Part shown: in pieces, positions 1 to 9,929 of the stretch
Numbering within the stretch: position 1 is the first letter of the stretch
How the letters are laid out: each line of letters opens with the position of its first letter
DNA from: Spirosoma linguale DSM 74
Lineage (GTDB): Bacteria > Bacteroidota > Bacteroidia > Cytophagales > Spirosomataceae
DNA: 64,000 nt
Reading direction: 5' to 3'
Assembly: GCA_000024525.1 (NCBI GenBank)
Contig: CP001769.1
Span: 1,846,001 to 1,910,000, forward strand
Position numbers and translations under genes: made by a program
The notes under the pieces: generated by a model
Databases searched by the model: none
Told to the model about the DNA's origin: nothing
Seen by the model: only the letters and a program-made list of their open reading frames with translations

Positions 1-1490
1 GTCTTCGTATCGAAGACCATAATCTGCTTGTTCGTGGTCGAATAAACAGGCCAGTTAGAAAGGCCTTTCCCGTTTGGATTGCCGGTTTTAATAAAATTCA
101 CCCAATAAGCAGACATCTCGTTGGCCAGTCGCGTATCGGCTGGCTCCAGCGGACGGAGGGTATGGTCAATGAACCTTAGGTTGTCATAGGCATAGGCCAG
201 TTCACCCGTATGGAATGCACCGTAGCGGGCGTACTCACCTGTAGCGGGCACTTTTCGGGCGAAACGATACACATAGGCCGTTTTTCCTTTCTGGCTTTGA
301 ATGGTTGCCCATCGGTAGTTCTGGGCGCCAAAGACCATATCTCTTGAAATCTTCACCTGAGAGGATTCGGCTTCGGCATCGGTCCCGGCCGGGTAATACC
401 GGAGGAAGGTCTCGGCCTTTGCTCCGTACTGCTCATCAATCTGCTTCCGGTATTCATCTGCCTTTTTGGCGGGGCCAAATACCATTCCTTCGTCCTCATT
501 CCAGCCAGTCAGCAAGCGAACGTCGTTCTGTTTCCCGGCGGCAAAAATAGCGGCAATGGGCTGCGGTAGTACGTACCCGTCGATAACCAGCCCGCGGCCC
601 TGTCCTTTTTTGAGGATTTCGTCGGCCGGTAAAGCACGTAAGTCCGCCAACGAGGAGGCTCCCATCGACTGGGCCATCTTCACACCGGCCTCCTCCGCCT
701 GGCCAAGCGTTGCGGCTGGACGAGAAAAGTTAGCCCCACTCTCGGCAATCGCCTTCGTAAAGAGATTTTTTGCTAACGGAGACGCGACCAGTGCGTTCAC
801 ACTCATAGACCCGGCCGACTGACCAGCGATGGTTACATTGGCAGGGTCGCCACCAAACCGGGCAATGTTCTGCTTTACCCACTGCAATGCCGCGATCTGA
901 TCCATCAGACCATAATTTCCGGAGGCATTTCGCCCCGATTCTTTGGTTAGCTCCGGGTGGGAGAAGAAGCCGAATGGACCCACGCGGTAGTTCATGCTGA
1001 CGAAGATTACCCCTTTTTTAGCTGTTGCTTCACCGTCGTAAATAGGAACTCCGGCACCACCACTGTTGAAGCCACCGCCGTAAATCCATACCAGAACGGG
1101 TCTTTTTTCGGCAGCTGATTTTGCCGCTGTCCAGACATTTAGATAGAGACAGTCCTCACTAATGGGTTCTTTTGGAATCAGAAACTCGGCGCTCCAGGGA
1201 CCAAATGGATTCGGGCTACCCTGAACCGGACTCGGTCCAAAGGCATCACATTTGCGAACGCCCGACCACGGAATAACGGGTTGTGGCGCTTTCCAGCGAC
1301 GGTCGCCAACGGGTGGAGCGGCAAAGGGAATACCTTTAAAAATGTGTACGTCGCCGGTTTTATTCACAGTACCGGAAATCTGGCCACCTGTAACGGTAAC
1401 GGCGTCAAACTCGCGGCTGATACCCGTGAACGATAGGAGCCCAAACAGAATGCCGCAGGAAGTGATACGTACTAATGATTTTGTTGTCAT
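1..1490 (-). CDS. Carboxylesterase type B family, 3' end cut by window edge
   Basis: Partial gene; the start codon is at 1490 and the reading frame is open to base 1, so the C-terminus lies outside. The N-terminus has a short hydrophobic leader (ITSCGILFGLLSFTG), suggesting export. The family pattern is clear: GIPFAAPPVGDRRW near residue 50, SEDCLYLNVW near residue 110, an oxyanion-type GGGF, and the nucleophile elbow GQSAGS with Ser225. Type B carboxylesterases hydrolyse carboxylic esters using Ser-Glu-His; the Glu is probably in the region after GWNEDEG and the His lies in FHTGEL. It is the last visible gene of the minus-strand pca cluster, 93 bp downstream of another esterase. Inference: it could free aromatic acids from plant esters. 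The true substrate cannot be read from the sequence. Confidence 0.9.
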   Translation of the reverse strand, partial: MTTKSLVRITSCGILFGLLSFTGISREFDAVTVTGGQISGTVNKTGDVHIFKGIPFAAPPVGDRRWKAPQPVIPWSGVRKCDAFGPSPVQGSPNPFGPWSAEFLIPKEPISEDCLYLNVWTAAKSAAEKRPVLVWIYGGGFNSGGAGVPIYDGEATAKKGVIFVSMNYRVGPFGFFSHPELTKESGRNASGNYGLMDQIAALQWVKQNIARFGGDPANVTIAGQSAGSMSVNALVASPLAKNLFTKAIAESGANFSRPAATLGQAEEAGVKMAQSMGASSLADLRALPADEILKKGQGRGLVIDGYVLPQPIAAIFAAGKQNDVRLLTGWNEDEGMVFGPAKKADEYRKQIDEQYGAKAETFLRYYPAGTDAEAESSQVKISRDMVFGAQNYRWATIQSQKGKTAYVYRFARKVPATGEYARYGAFHTGELAYAYDNLRFIDHTLRPLEPADTRLANEMSAYWVNFIKTGNPNGKGLSNWPVYSTTNKQIMVFDTK

Positions 1491-1583
1491 GTGGTTAGGG
1501 GTAATGTACCGGACAGCAGGCCGGGTGGCCGGAGCCATGCGGTCCGGTACACTACTAGCAAACTTAGTTCAAAAGGCAGTTAG

Positions 1584-2471
1584 TTAATGGATGGTAACCT
1601 GGTTCGCGGTCAGGATTTTGTTGAAAAACAGCATCTGATAGGGTAGGGCGTTCTCCCAGTACTCCCAGGTATGGGCACCGGGTCGCTCGGTATAGTCGTG
1701 CGGAGTTTTGTTGGCCACCAGCAGGCGGTGGATTTCCCGATTGCCTTCAATCAGAAAATCATCGACGCCAATGTCAAAGATCAGCGGCAGGTTATTCGCT
1801 TTGAGCTGGTCGGCCAACGTCACCATCGTGAAGCCGGGGTAGGGAGCGTCGCCGTCTTTAGGAGGCCCAAGCAACTTGGCAAAATTCTCGGCGCGTGACT
1901 TGGCGAAATCGGCGGGGACTTTCCAGGTGGCGGTGTTGATGTTCATCACCCCGCTCATGCTTCCGGCGGCAGCGTACAACTCCGGGTGTCGGCTGGAAAT
2001 GTACATAGCCCCGTGCCCACCCATCGAAAGGCCCGCAATGATGCGTCCCTTTTTCTCCCGAACGGTACGATACGTGTTGTCGATCTGGTCGATCAATTCT
2101 TTCGAAATAAAGGTTTCAAACTGACTGCTTTTTACGAGCGGGCTGTCGAAATAGTAACTGGTAGGGTCGCCGTCGGGCGTCACGATGATAATATTGTACT
2201 GGTCGGCTAGTCGATGCAATAGTGTCTTGTCCGGGGTTTTGGTGAGCCAATCCCGGAAATTGCCTGTACCACCGTGGAGCAGATAGAGCACCGGAAACGG
2301 TTGTTTCGCTTTTCGGTACCGATCCGGTAAAATGACGCCCGCCCGCAGTGTTCGGTTCATGCTGGCACTGGGTACATTGAGCGTATCGACGCGAGCTGCC
2401 AGCGAAGGAAACGACAATAGGCAAGCCAGCACAAATACCTTGACGGTACGGCTTGTTTTGGGTAGTTGCAT
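1584..2471 (-). CDS. Exported esterase, esterase D / feruloyl-esterase-like (PF00756 type)
   Basis: 295 residues. A hydrophobic leader covers about residues 8-25 (VKVFVLACLLSFPSLAA), so it is probably periplasmic or secreted. The alpha/beta-hydrolase pattern includes YLLHGG (64-68), nucleophile elbow GLSMGG with Ser149, an acidic pair D237-D238 and a C-terminal His in AHTWEYW (about 267). This is the esterase D/S-formylglutathione hydrolase/feruloyl esterase family; with a leader and next to the aromatic-acid pathway a role in releasing hydroxycinnamate or benzoate esters is plausible but inferred. It lies 65 bp downstream of another hydrolase and 93 bp upstream of the carboxylesterase, all on the minus strand, so the three are likely co-transcribed. 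Confidence 0.85.
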   Translation of the reverse strand: MQLPKTSRTVKVFVLACLLSFPSLAARVDTLNVPSASMNRTLRAGVILPDRYRKAKQPFPVLYLLHGGTGNFRDWLTKTPDKTLLHRLADQYNIIIVTPDGDPTSYYFDSPLVKSSQFETFISKELIDQIDNTYRTVREKKGRIIAGLSMGGHGAMYISSRHPELYAAAGSMSGVMNINTATWKVPADFAKSRAENFAKLLGPPKDGDAPYPGFTMVTLADQLKANNLPLIFDIGVDDFLIEGNREIHRLLVANKTPHDYTERPGAHTWEYWENALPYQMLFFNKILTANQVTIH

Positions 2472-2536
2472 AGTTTAAATAGGAAATAAAACGCTGTCAA
2501 ATGAATGACAATTTGTTTGTACGATTAAGTCCGGCT

Positions 2537-3490
2537 CTACTTCTTTTTACTTGCTTCCAGTTGATTAGCCAGAAACGCCAGTGCCTGATTGTAATAGGTG
2601 TCAATCATAACCCCCGGTCCGTGCCCGCCACCCGGCACAATAACCAGTTTGGTTTTTGCTCCGCTTGCCTGTTGTTTTTCGAACAGCTTTTCGCTCTGGC
2701 AATGGGGTACCAGCGGGTCTTTGTCGCCGTGAAAAATTAGAAATGGCGGATTGTCTTTCCGGACGTAGTTGATGGGATTCGCCAGCGCGCACTTATCCTT
2801 ATTTTCCTGAATAGGCCCACCCACCAGTATCGACTCCGGCGATTTGGCATCGTTATGCGGCATCGTACTGCCGCAGGCATCCATGATCAGAAAATCGGTA
2901 GGGCCAAACCAGTCGACAACGGCATCGACATGGCTGTCTGCCTGGGTGAATTTCCCCAGTGCCCCTTCAATATCGATGTCCAGACCATTTACGGTTGTTT
3001 TTTTGATGCCGTTGGTCGTACCGGCCATCGCGGCCAGATGCCCGCCCGACGACCATCCCGTAACACTGATGAACGAACCATCCAGCCCAAGTTTCGGTGC
3101 ATTGGCCCGAACGAACCGTATGGCAGCTTTCACGTCCTGAATCTGAGCCGGAAATTGAGCATCGGCACTCGACCGGTAATTGATACTGACGACGGCAAAT
3201 CCTTTCCCCAGTAGTTTCTGGCCGATTCCCCCCTCATTGAACGTATTGGCTTTCCAGGAATTAGCCCGCCAGGCGCTGCCATAAACACAAATGACTACCG
3301 GAAACGGAGCCTTGCCCGTTTTGGGTAAATGGATATCGAGTTTATGCCCAATCAGGCCATCGCCGACGTAGTCGAGGTCCAGCCAGTATCTGGACGATTC
3401 AATCGCCAGTTTCTCAATATCCATTTCCTGATTTTGCGCCATTGTGTTAATTGATAAAAAGATAAGTACTGCGGTTAAGGCTCGTTTCAT
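2537..3490 (-). CDS. Exported alpha/beta hydrolase, acetyl-xylan/BD-FAE-like
   Basis: 317 residues from the chosen start at 3490, where a classic signal peptide begins (MKRALTAVLIF...MAQNQ). An in-frame ATG at 3526 would put 12 extra residues before it and overlap the pcaF stop, so it is unlikely. The fold is alpha/beta hydrolase: oxyanion region VYGSAW, SINYR, nucleophile elbow GWSSGG with Ser147, a late Asp in FHGDKDPLVP and His in GGGHGPG. Relatives deacetylate or deacylate carbohydrate esters. It follows pcaF by 28 bp and heads the three-esterase tail of the pca operon. Exact substrate unknown. Confidence 0.85.
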   Translation of the reverse strand: MKRALTAVLIFLSINTMAQNQEMDIEKLAIESSRYWLDLDYVGDGLIGHKLDIHLPKTGKAPFPVVICVYGSAWRANSWKANTFNEGGIGQKLLGKGFAVVSINYRSSADAQFPAQIQDVKAAIRFVRANAPKLGLDGSFISVTGWSSGGHLAAMAGTTNGIKKTTVNGLDIDIEGALGKFTQADSHVDAVVDWFGPTDFLIMDACGSTMPHNDAKSPESILVGGPIQENKDKCALANPINYVRKDNPPFLIFHGDKDPLVPHCQSEKLFEKQQASGAKTKLVIVPGGGHGPGVMIDTYYNQALAFLANQLEASKKK

Positions 3491-3518
3491 TGGGTCAATT
3501 GTCAGGGAAGTGAATTGC

Positions 3519-4724
3519 TTAGACACGTTCGATCACCACAGCATAGCCCATGCCTACACCCACACACATGGTGGCCAGCGCGTAGCGTTTGTTTTGCTTG
3601 TTCAGTTCCAGGGCGGCCGTTTGCACCAGCCGCGTTCCCGACATGCCCAGCGGATGACCCAGCGCAATAGCACCCCCATTTGGATTGATACGTGGGTCGT
3701 TATCGGCCAGTCCCAAGGCCCGGATACAGGCTAGCGACTGAGCCGCAAAGGCTTCGTTCAGCTCGATTACGTCGATGTCGGCCAGCGTCACCCCTGCTTT
3801 TTGTAGCACCTTTTGGGTAGCGGGAACAGGACCAATCCCCATGATACGTGGCTCGACACCCACTACCGCCGATGCCACAATTCGGGCTTTGGGCGTCAGG
3901 TTATAGCGTTTTATGGCTTCGTCGGAGGCAATGAACATGGCGGCTGCTCCATCGTTCAGCCCGGCAGCATTGCCTGCGGTAACCGTACCGCCCTCCTTTT
4001 TGAAGGCCGGTTTCAACTTGGCCAGCACATCGAGCGACGTTTGAGGTTTTACAAATTCGTCGGTGTCGAAAATCGTAGCGGGGCCTTTTTTCGCCTGAAT
4101 CTCAACGCCCATAATTTCCTCGGCTAGTCGGCCCGACTGCTGGGCCTGAGCCGCTTTTTGCTGGGAATTATAGGCGAATAAATCCTGATCCTCCCGGCTG
4201 ATTCCGTAGATGTCGACCAGATTTTCTGCGGTTACGCCCATCGCGTCAATGCCGTAAAGTGCCTGCATTTTAGGGTTTACAAACCGCCAGCCAAAGCTGG
4301 AATCGAACATCTGGGCGTCGTTGCCAAAGGGTTTCGACGTTTTAGAAATAACCCACGGCCCACGGGTCATGTGCTCCATACCGCCCGCAATAAATACGTC
4401 GCCATCCCCGGCTTTAATGGCCCGGTTTGCATGAATAACCGCCGACATCCCCGATGAACATAGTCGGTTCACCGTTTCGCCGGGCACTGTGTACGGCAAT
4501 CCGGCCAGCAGCAGGGCCATCCGGGCGACATTGCGGTTGTCTTCCCCGGCTTGATTATGGCAACCCAGTAGCACATCGTCGATGGCATCGGCGGGTATAT
4601 TCGGGTTACGGGCAAGGAGTTCTTTGATCGGTAAAGCCGCCAGATCGTCGGCACGAATGGGCGACAGGCTACCCCCAAAACTACCGATGGGGGTGCGGAT
4701 CGCGTCGATGATGTATGAATCCAT
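3519..4724 (-). CDS. pcaF: Beta-ketoadipyl-CoA thiolase
   Basis: 401 residues, the normal length for the family. It splits 3-oxoadipyl-CoA with CoA into succinyl-CoA and acetyl-CoA, the last step of the beta-ketoadipate pathway, in the cytoplasm. Thiolase landmarks are all present: the acylated cysteine in RLCSSGMSA (about 89), NEAFAAQ, the histidine in [14 protein letters not shown] and the C-terminal cysteine in [10 protein letters not shown]. General acetyl-CoA acetyltransferases share these motifs, so the specific call rests also on the context: it follows the CoA-transferase gene and the rest of the pca set on the same strand. The gap to the upstream CoA-transferase gene is 114 bp and contains low-complexity ATTCA/TCATT-rich sequence. 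Confidence 0.93.
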   Translation of the reverse strand: MDSYIIDAIRTPIGSFGGSLSPIRADDLAALPIKELLARNPNIPADAIDDVLLGCHNQAGEDNRNVARMALLLAGLPYTVPGETVNRLCSSGMSAVIHANRAIKAGDGDVFIAGGMEHMTRGPWVISKTSKPFGNDAQMFDSSFGWRFVNPKMQALYGIDAMGVTAENLVDIYGISREDQDLFAYNSQQKAAQAQQSGRLAEEIMGVEIQAKKGPATIFDTDEFVKPQTSLDVLAKLKPAFKKEGGTVTAGNAAGLNDGAAAMFIASDEAIKRYNLTPKARIVASAVVGVEPRIMGIGPVPATQKVLQKAGVTLADIDVIELNEAFAAQSLACIRALGLADNDPRINPNGGAIALGHPLGMSGTRLVQTAALELNKQNKRYALATMCVGVGMGYAVVIERV

Positions 4725-4838
4725 TTGTGGTGATTAGTTGAGTGAGTGAAATGGGTGAATGGTAGAAAGTGATCAAATAGGTAGGGGCCAATTCAAAGAA
4801 AGGAATCCCTTCTTTTATTCAATCATTCTATCAATCTC
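4725..4838. repeat. Low-complexity spacer with imperfect inverted repeats
   Basis: The gap between pcaIJ and pcaF holds repeated short units: GAGTGAGTGAAATGGGTGAATG on its pcaF-proximal side broken into 4-5 base steps, and on the other side units of the ATTCAAT/ATTCTAT/ATTCACTCAT type. The two sides are partly complementary, so a weak stem could form in the transcript. No ORF is visible. Confidence 0.4.
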
Positions 4839-6182
4839 TCATTCACTCATTGAAAAGTTCGCACTTGTTTTAGCCTGTACCTCCTCCAGCGTTGCACCGG
4901 GCATTAGTTCGAGCAGGGTTAGTTTTCCGTTAGGGTAGCCAAAGACGGCCAGATCGGTGATGACCAGGTCGACCACGCCGGTAGCGGTTAGCGGCAGGGT
5001 GCATTGCGGTACAATCTTGGGCGATCCATCGGGGTTGGTGTGGGTCATGGTGATGATCAATCGCTTGGCTCCTTTCGCCAAATCCATTGCGCCACCAACG
5101 CCCAGCAGCGGCTTGCCGGGAACAGCCCAGTTGGCTAGATTGGCCGCTTCGTCAGCTTCGAGGCCGCCCATGATCGCCACGTCGATATGCCCACCCCGAA
5201 TCATGGCGAACGAATCAGCACTGTCGAAATAGCTGCTGCCTTTCAGGGCCGTTACTGGAATCTTACCGGCATTGACCGGGTAATCCATCGCACCACCGCC
5301 ATCCGCCGGTACCGGACCAACGCCCAGCATCCCATTTTCAGTATGCAGAATAATGCCCTGCTCTTCCGTGATCAGATCGGCGACGAGCGTGGGGATGCCG
5401 ATGCCCAGATTGACAACGTCACCTTTCTTTAACTCAGCCAGTGCCCGACGCGCCATATTCATACGGGACTCGTCGACTTTCTTCGATGACGACACCGACG
5501 CCGAACTGCCGAGGTCTTCCAGCGTTAGCGTGGCCTGCACCAGGTAATCGACAAAGCAGCCGGGCGTATGCACGAACTCAGGAGCGATTTCGCCCACAGC
5601 GACAATCTCCTCCACTTCGGCAATGACCAGATCAGCGGCCGTGGCCATCGCTTTGTTGAAGTTGTTTTCTGTCATTCGGTATTGCAGATTTCCAGCCGTA
5701 TCGGCCCGCCACGCCCGAATGAATGCCACATTGCCCCGGATGCTCTTGATAAATACCTGCTCGACCCCATCGATGACTTTGGTCTCGCGACCCTGAGCCA
5801 GCGGTGTGCCTGCAGAGGTTGGCGTATAAAAACCGCCGATACCCGCGCCACCCGCCCGAATAGCTTCGGCCAGGGTTCCCTGTGGCAGTAATTCGTAGTC
5901 GACCGTGCCGTTTTGCGCGGCTTTGACCGCATCGGGGTTCGATGTAAAAAAGGAGCCTATCAGTTTTTTGAGCTGGCCATTTCGTAGCAGGCGTCCCCCG
6001 CCCAGACCCGTTTCGCCAGTGTTATTGCCTATGAAAGTCAGGTTTTTGGTGCCGATTTCGGCCAGTGCGTGCATCAGGTGAACAGGGTTGCCGGTCATAC
6101 CAAACCCGCCCTGCAAGAGCGTATCGCCTTCTTTAACAAGAGCCGCGGCCGTATGGACGTCTAAAACAGGTACTTTTTTCAT
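4839..6182 (-). CDS. pcaIJ: Fused 3-oxoadipate CoA-transferase, alpha and beta subunits in one chain
   Basis: 447 residues. It moves CoA from succinyl-CoA to 3-oxoadipate. Residues 1 to about 225 match the alpha (PcaI/ScoA-type) subunit, with GGFGMTGNP at 25-33; about 235-447 match the beta (PcaJ/ScoB) subunit, with the catalytic glutamate Glu282 in [10 protein letters not shown] and the [15 protein letters not shown] segment. A Ser-rich linker ([10 protein letters not shown], about 226-235) joins them. In Pseudomonas the two subunits are separate genes; the fused form is like eukaryotic SCOT. The start codon overlaps the pobA stop codon as ATGA (6179-6182), a sign of translational coupling. 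SCOT-type acetoacetate transferases are the main alternative, but pcaF and pobA neighbours favour oxoadipate. Confidence 0.92.
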   Translation of the reverse strand: MKKVPVLDVHTAAALVKEGDTLLQGGFGMTGNPVHLMHALAEIGTKNLTFIGNNTGETGLGGGRLLRNGQLKKLIGSFFTSNPDAVKAAQNGTVDYELLPQGTLAEAIRAGGAGIGGFYTPTSAGTPLAQGRETKVIDGVEQVFIKSIRGNVAFIRAWRADTAGNLQYRMTENNFNKAMATAADLVIAEVEEIVAVGEIAPEFVHTPGCFVDYLVQATLTLEDLGSSASVSSSKKVDESRMNMARRALAELKKGDVVNLGIGIPTLVADLITEEQGIILHTENGMLGVGPVPADGGGAMDYPVNAGKIPVTALKGSSYFDSADSFAMIRGGHIDVAIMGGLEADEAANLANWAVPGKPLLGVGGAMDLAKGAKRLIITMTHTNPDGSPKIVPQCTLPLTATGVVDLVITDLAVFGYPNGKLTLLELMPGATLEEVQAKTSANFSMSE

Positions 6183-7396
6183 GCGTAAGTGGGTACAGAT
6201 GAATGGGCTTCTCCAGCTTTTTTAGCGGCCAGCCCTACGTAATTTTCAGCCACAACGGTCGAAGCTGTCGGGCTGGTGATGAGTTGATTGAAACGGGATG
6301 CCTGCAAATGAGCGTCGAACAGCGACTTGTCGGGGTTATGATGCAGGAGTTCGGTCATGAAGTTGGAAAACTCCTGCACCCGCCAAACCCGACGCATGCA
6401 GCAGGCGGTATAATCGGCCAGTTTGGACGAACTGCCGTGCTGGTACCAGGCTATCAACGCATCGAACAATTGTCCCGTATCGGCTACGGCCATATTTAGT
6501 CCTTTAGCACCCGTTGGCGGCACAATATGCGCCGAATCGCCCGCCAGAAACAGACGGCCGTATTGCATGGGTTCACTTACGAAGCTCCGCATGGGCGTGA
6601 TGGTTTTCTCCAGAATGGGGCCTTCTTGCAGCGTCCAACCTGTTGTGCCAAGCCGGATTTGCAGTTCGGCCCAGATGCGTTCGTCGGGCCAGTCGTCCAG
6701 CGTATCCGTCAGGTCGCACTGCACATAAAGCCGGGAAACCTCGGGCGAGCGCATACTGTGGAGGGCAAACCCCCGGTCGTGATAGGCATAGATCAGCTCA
6801 TGCGTTGAGGGTGGCACTTTCGCCAGAATACCCAGCCAGCAGTACGGATAAATCTTGTCGTAAACAGTGGTCATCGACTGGGGTATCGTCTTCCGGGAAA
6901 TGCCGTGAAACCCATCGCAACCTGCCACAAAATCGCAGGCCAGGGTATGATTTTCACCCTTATGCACATAGTGAATCAAGGGTGTGCTACTGTCCAGCCC
7001 CTCAATGCGCGTAGCTTCAGCCTCAAACAGGATCGGCTCTCCGGTATCTATCCGCAGTTGAATCAAATCTTTTACGACTTCCGTCTGGGCGTAGATGGTC
7101 ACGCGCGAGCCACCGGTCAACGCGGCCAGATCGATGCGGTGCCGCTGGCCGTTATAACTCAAAATAACACCGTCATGCACGAGTCCTTGCTGATCAAGCC
7201 GGGCGGTAGCCCCGGCCTGCCGAAGCCGGTCTACTGTATTTTGTTCGAGTAATCCCGCCCGTTGCCTACTTTCGACGCGTTCCCGTGGTCGGTTTTCGAG
7301 TACCACGGAGCGAATCCCCTGCTGATGCAGCAGTTGGGCCAGCAACAATCCGGCGGGTCCGGCCCCGATAATGCCTACTTGTGTGTGATGGGTCAT
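6179..7396 (-). CDS. pobA: 4-hydroxybenzoate 3-monooxygenase (FAD, NAD(P)H)
   Basis: 405 residues from the start at 7396; Pseudomonas PobA is 394. It hydroxylates 4-hydroxybenzoate to protocatechuate. Visible parts are the FAD-binding GAGPAG (11-16), the DG motif in [11 protein letters not shown] (about 155-165) and [16 protein letters not shown] near residue 287, which is diagnostic of this enzyme. The tyrosine in ELIYAYH matches the substrate-binding tyrosine of the family. An upstream in-frame ATG at 7459 lies inside the preceding gene and adds an Arg/Ser-rich tail absent from the family, so 7396 is chosen; it overlaps the previous stop as ATGA. Supplies the substrate for PcaHG encoded in the same operon. 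Confidence 0.95.
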   Translation of the reverse strand: MTHHTQVGIIGAGPAGLLLAQLLHQQGIRSVVLENRPRERVESRQRAGLLEQNTVDRLRQAGATARLDQQGLVHDGVILSYNGQRHRIDLAALTGGSRVTIYAQTEVVKDLIQLRIDTGEPILFEAEATRIEGLDSSTPLIHYVHKGENHTLACDFVAGCDGFHGISRKTIPQSMTTVYDKIYPYCWLGILAKVPPSTHELIYAYHDRGFALHSMRSPEVSRLYVQCDLTDTLDDWPDERIWAELQIRLGTTGWTLQEGPILEKTITPMRSFVSEPMQYGRLFLAGDSAHIVPPTGAKGLNMAVADTGQLFDALIAWYQHGSSSKLADYTACCMRRVWRVQEFSNFMTELLHHNPDKSLFDAHLQASRFNQLITSPTASTVVAENYVGLAAKKAGEAHSSVPTYA

Positions 7397-8514
7397 GGCT
7401 GTTGATTGAGGATTTCGCTGGCTGCGTGAAAGGCTTCGTTGGCCGCTGGCAGTCCGCAATACAGGGCCGATTGCATAATAACCTCCTTGATTTCGGCAGC
7501 GCTGACACCGTTGTTCAACGCGGCTCGAACGTGCATCTGAAATTCGGCTTTGCGGTTGAGCGCAATCAGCATGGCCAGTGTGATCAGGCTGCGGTTGTGT
7601 TTGGACAGACCCGGCCGCGTCCAGATTTCACCCCAGGCGTAGTTGGTGATGAACTGCTGAAAATCGGCGGTAAAGTCGGTTATCTGGCTATTGGCTTTGT
7701 CGACGTGTGCATCACCCAGCACCGTCCGCCGAACGTGCATACCCTTGTCGAAGGTCGATTCGCCGATCAGAAAGTCGATCAATACCTGCGCATATTGCTG
7801 CGGCAGTTCAGTACTGGACAAATGCCGGGCGGGCAGAATAGCCAGTTGGGCATTGGGGATGTTATCGCGCAGAAATTCGGCCTGTTCTACGTTCGTCACC
7901 GGGTCTTCATCACCCGTTATGACCAGTGTTTCCACGGATAGCTGGCTCAGGTTGTCTCGAAAGTCGGCATCCCGAATAGCCGCGCAACAGGCTGCGTATC
8001 CCGTAACCGGCGAGCGTAGGAACATGGCTTTGGTATCGGCTACCCGCTGTGGATTTGTTGACCGGAAACCTTCGGTAAACCAACGCTCCATGGTGTCGTC
8101 GGCAATGGCCTGCATCCCGTGTTCGGTGATGGTGGCAATGCGGCCATTCCAGCGTTCGTCGTTACCAATCTTAGCACCGGTATTACTGAGCACCAGTTTT
8201 TTGAAGCGGTGAGGCTGATGAATGCCCAGCCACTGCCCAATAAGCCCCCCCATCGACAAGCCACAGAAAAACGCCTGTTCGATGTTCAGGCTGTCCATCA
8301 GGTCAATTACATCCTGCCCCAGCCGGTCGATGGTGTAGGGGCCTGGAGTGGTCGTGCTGCCGCCATGCCCGCGCGTATCATATTGAAGCACCCGGAAGTA
8401 AGGAAGCAAAAAGGGCAGCAGTTCATCCCACATCATCATCTCGGCCCCCAGTGAGTTGGAGAAGATCAGTACCGGGCTGTTGGGTGTACCTTGTAGTTTA
8501 TAGTTGATGGGCAT
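7393..8514 (-). CDS. pcaL: Fused 3-oxoadipate enol-lactonase / 4-carboxymuconolactone decarboxylase
   Basis: 373 residues joining two pathway steps. Residues 1 to about 250 are an alpha/beta hydrolase (PcaD) with nucleophile elbow CGLSMGG (Ser87), an Asp in TGDEDPVT and a His in ARHLSS. Residues about 257-373 are a carboxymuconolactone decarboxylase domain (PcaC), with the family stretch LTLAMLIALNRKAEFQMH-like at about 315-332 and HVRAALNNG. The same D-C fusion is known as PcaL in actinobacteria; here it is in a Bacteroidota-like genome. Together the domains turn 4-carboxymuconolactone into 3-oxoadipate. It is 83 bp downstream of pcaB and overlaps pobA by four bases (ATGA). Confidence 0.94.
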   Translation of the reverse strand: MPINYKLQGTPNSPVLIFSNSLGAEMMMWDELLPFLLPYFRVLQYDTRGHGGSTTTPGPYTIDRLGQDVIDLMDSLNIEQAFFCGLSMGGLIGQWLGIHQPHRFKKLVLSNTGAKIGNDERWNGRIATITEHGMQAIADDTMERWFTEGFRSTNPQRVADTKAMFLRSPVTGYAACCAAIRDADFRDNLSQLSVETLVITGDEDPVTNVEQAEFLRDNIPNAQLAILPARHLSSTELPQQYAQVLIDFLIGESTFDKGMHVRRTVLGDAHVDKANSQITDFTADFQQFITNYAWGEIWTRPGLSKHNRSLITLAMLIALNRKAEFQMHVRAALNNGVSAAEIKEVIMQSALYCGLPAANEAFHAASEILNQQP

Positions 8515-8597
8515 AAAAAATAGCGAAAGAATGAAAGAGCGAAAGAGCGGCTCGTCAAATCGAAGTGGCTTATTAGGTTCGTTTTAGGGATTGTCTT

Positions 8598-9914
8598 CTA
8601 TGAATGTACAAAGCGGTGCAGAATAAAATCAATAATCTCCAGCGCCTGCCCCAGCGAGTTTTCCGGCTTGAAAAGCTTGTCCAGATCAGCTACATCAATG
8701 GCTTGTTCCCGAAGCACGTCTTTTAAGTGTTTCTGTTCCGCAATAGCCACCGCACACGCTTTTTCGACCAGTTCATGGGCGGTGGCTTTCCCCAGTTTGG
8801 GAGCCAGCGCCAGCGAAATGGTTTCGGCGTAGATCAGGCCGTTGGTCAGTTCGAGGTTTTGTCGCATACGTTGCGAATCCACTTCGAGATTATCAAGCAA
8901 CTCCAAGGAGCGTTCAACAGACCCGGCTGTAAGCTGCATGATGTCGGTGAGTACGTCCCACTCCGAATGCCAGCGCCCGGCGGAGCGTTCGTGTTCCTGC
9001 GGCATGGCCGACAGCATTGTGGCTACTAAATTCGGCACCCGATTGGCGTTGGCCAGAATGGCCGTTGTGGTGACCGGGTTGCGTTTGTGCGGCATCGTAC
9101 TGGAGCTGCCTTTACCAGCCGCTTTTCCTTCCAGCACTTCGGCAATCTCGGTCTGCATCAACAGCATAACATCGTTCGCTATCTTAGCCAGACTACCCGA
9201 AAGAATGCCCATCACAGCGGCCAGTTCGGCTATGTTATCCCGCTGCGTATGCCAGGAAACGGAAGACTCCAGCCCTAATAAATTCGCGGTCTCCTGATGC
9301 ACTGCATCTGGAATCGACGCATTGCGGCTGCCCACCGCCCCCGCCAGTTGCAGCACAAGCACCCGTTGCCGACAAGCTGCCAGCCGTTGCTGACTGCGGC
9401 CGAGACCGTCCAGCCACAAGGCCGTTTTCAGGCCGAAGGTGATGGGTTTTGCCTGTTGCAACAACGTCCGGCCGATCATAACGGTCTGGCGATGCGCCTG
9501 CGTCAGGGCAATCAGCCTATTAGCCAGTGCCGAGAGTTTGTCGTCCAGCCAATCGAGCACACTTTTGATGGTCAATACGGTTGCCGTATCGACCACGTCC
9601 TGGCTGGTTGCACCCAGATGCACAAATCCAGCGGCTTCTTCATCCCGCTTTCTGACAACTTCGGTAAGTTGTTTGACCAGCGGAATCGCGGCATTCCCAC
9701 TCAGGGCAATGTCTTTTTTGAGCCGCTCCCAATCCAGCAACTCAACAGTACAGCAAGCCGCAATCCGTTCGGCTGAAGGCGTTGGGATGAGGCCATTATT
9801 TGCCTGAGCCGTCGCCAATGCCGCTTCAAACCGAAGCATATGCGCCACCGTTGTTTCTTCAGACAGTAACGACTGCATATCTGGACTATAAAACAGGCTG
9901 GAATACAGGCTCAT
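8598..9914 (-). CDS. pcaB: 3-carboxy-cis,cis-muconate cycloisomerase
   Basis: 438 residues, in the usual size range. It converts 3-carboxy-cis,cis-muconate to 4-carboxymuconolactone. It belongs to the fumarase/adenylosuccinate lyase/argininosuccinate lyase superfamily, shown by the signature GKGSSSTMPHKRNPV at 267-281 and GATSQDVVDT at 101-110. Adenylosuccinate lyase (purB) is the main alternative, but the position between pcaG and the PcaD-PcaC fusion, with 15 bp to pcaG, settles the role. Confidence 0.93.
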   Translation of the reverse strand: MSLYSSLFYSPDMQSLLSEETTVAHMLRFEAALATAQANNGLIPTPSAERIAACCTVELLDWERLKKDIALSGNAAIPLVKQLTEVVRKRDEEAAGFVHLGATSQDVVDTATVLTIKSVLDWLDDKLSALANRLIALTQAHRQTVMIGRTLLQQAKPITFGLKTALWLDGLGRSQQRLAACRQRVLVLQLAGAVGSRNASIPDAVHQETANLLGLESSVSWHTQRDNIAELAAVMGILSGSLAKIANDVMLLMQTEIAEVLEGKAAGKGSSSTMPHKRNPVTTTAILANANRVPNLVATMLSAMPQEHERSAGRWHSEWDVLTDIMQLTAGSVERSLELLDNLEVDSQRMRQNLELTNGLIYAETISLALAPKLGKATAHELVEKACAVAIAEQKHLKDVLREQAIDVADLDKLFKPENSLGQALEIIDFILHRFVHS

Positions 9915-9929
9915 GGTCAGAAAAGTGAG

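Noticed and set aside
1584..2471. Cytosolic S-formylglutathione hydrolase
   Set aside because: It has an export leader and sits with exported esterases; no formaldehyde genes are nearby.
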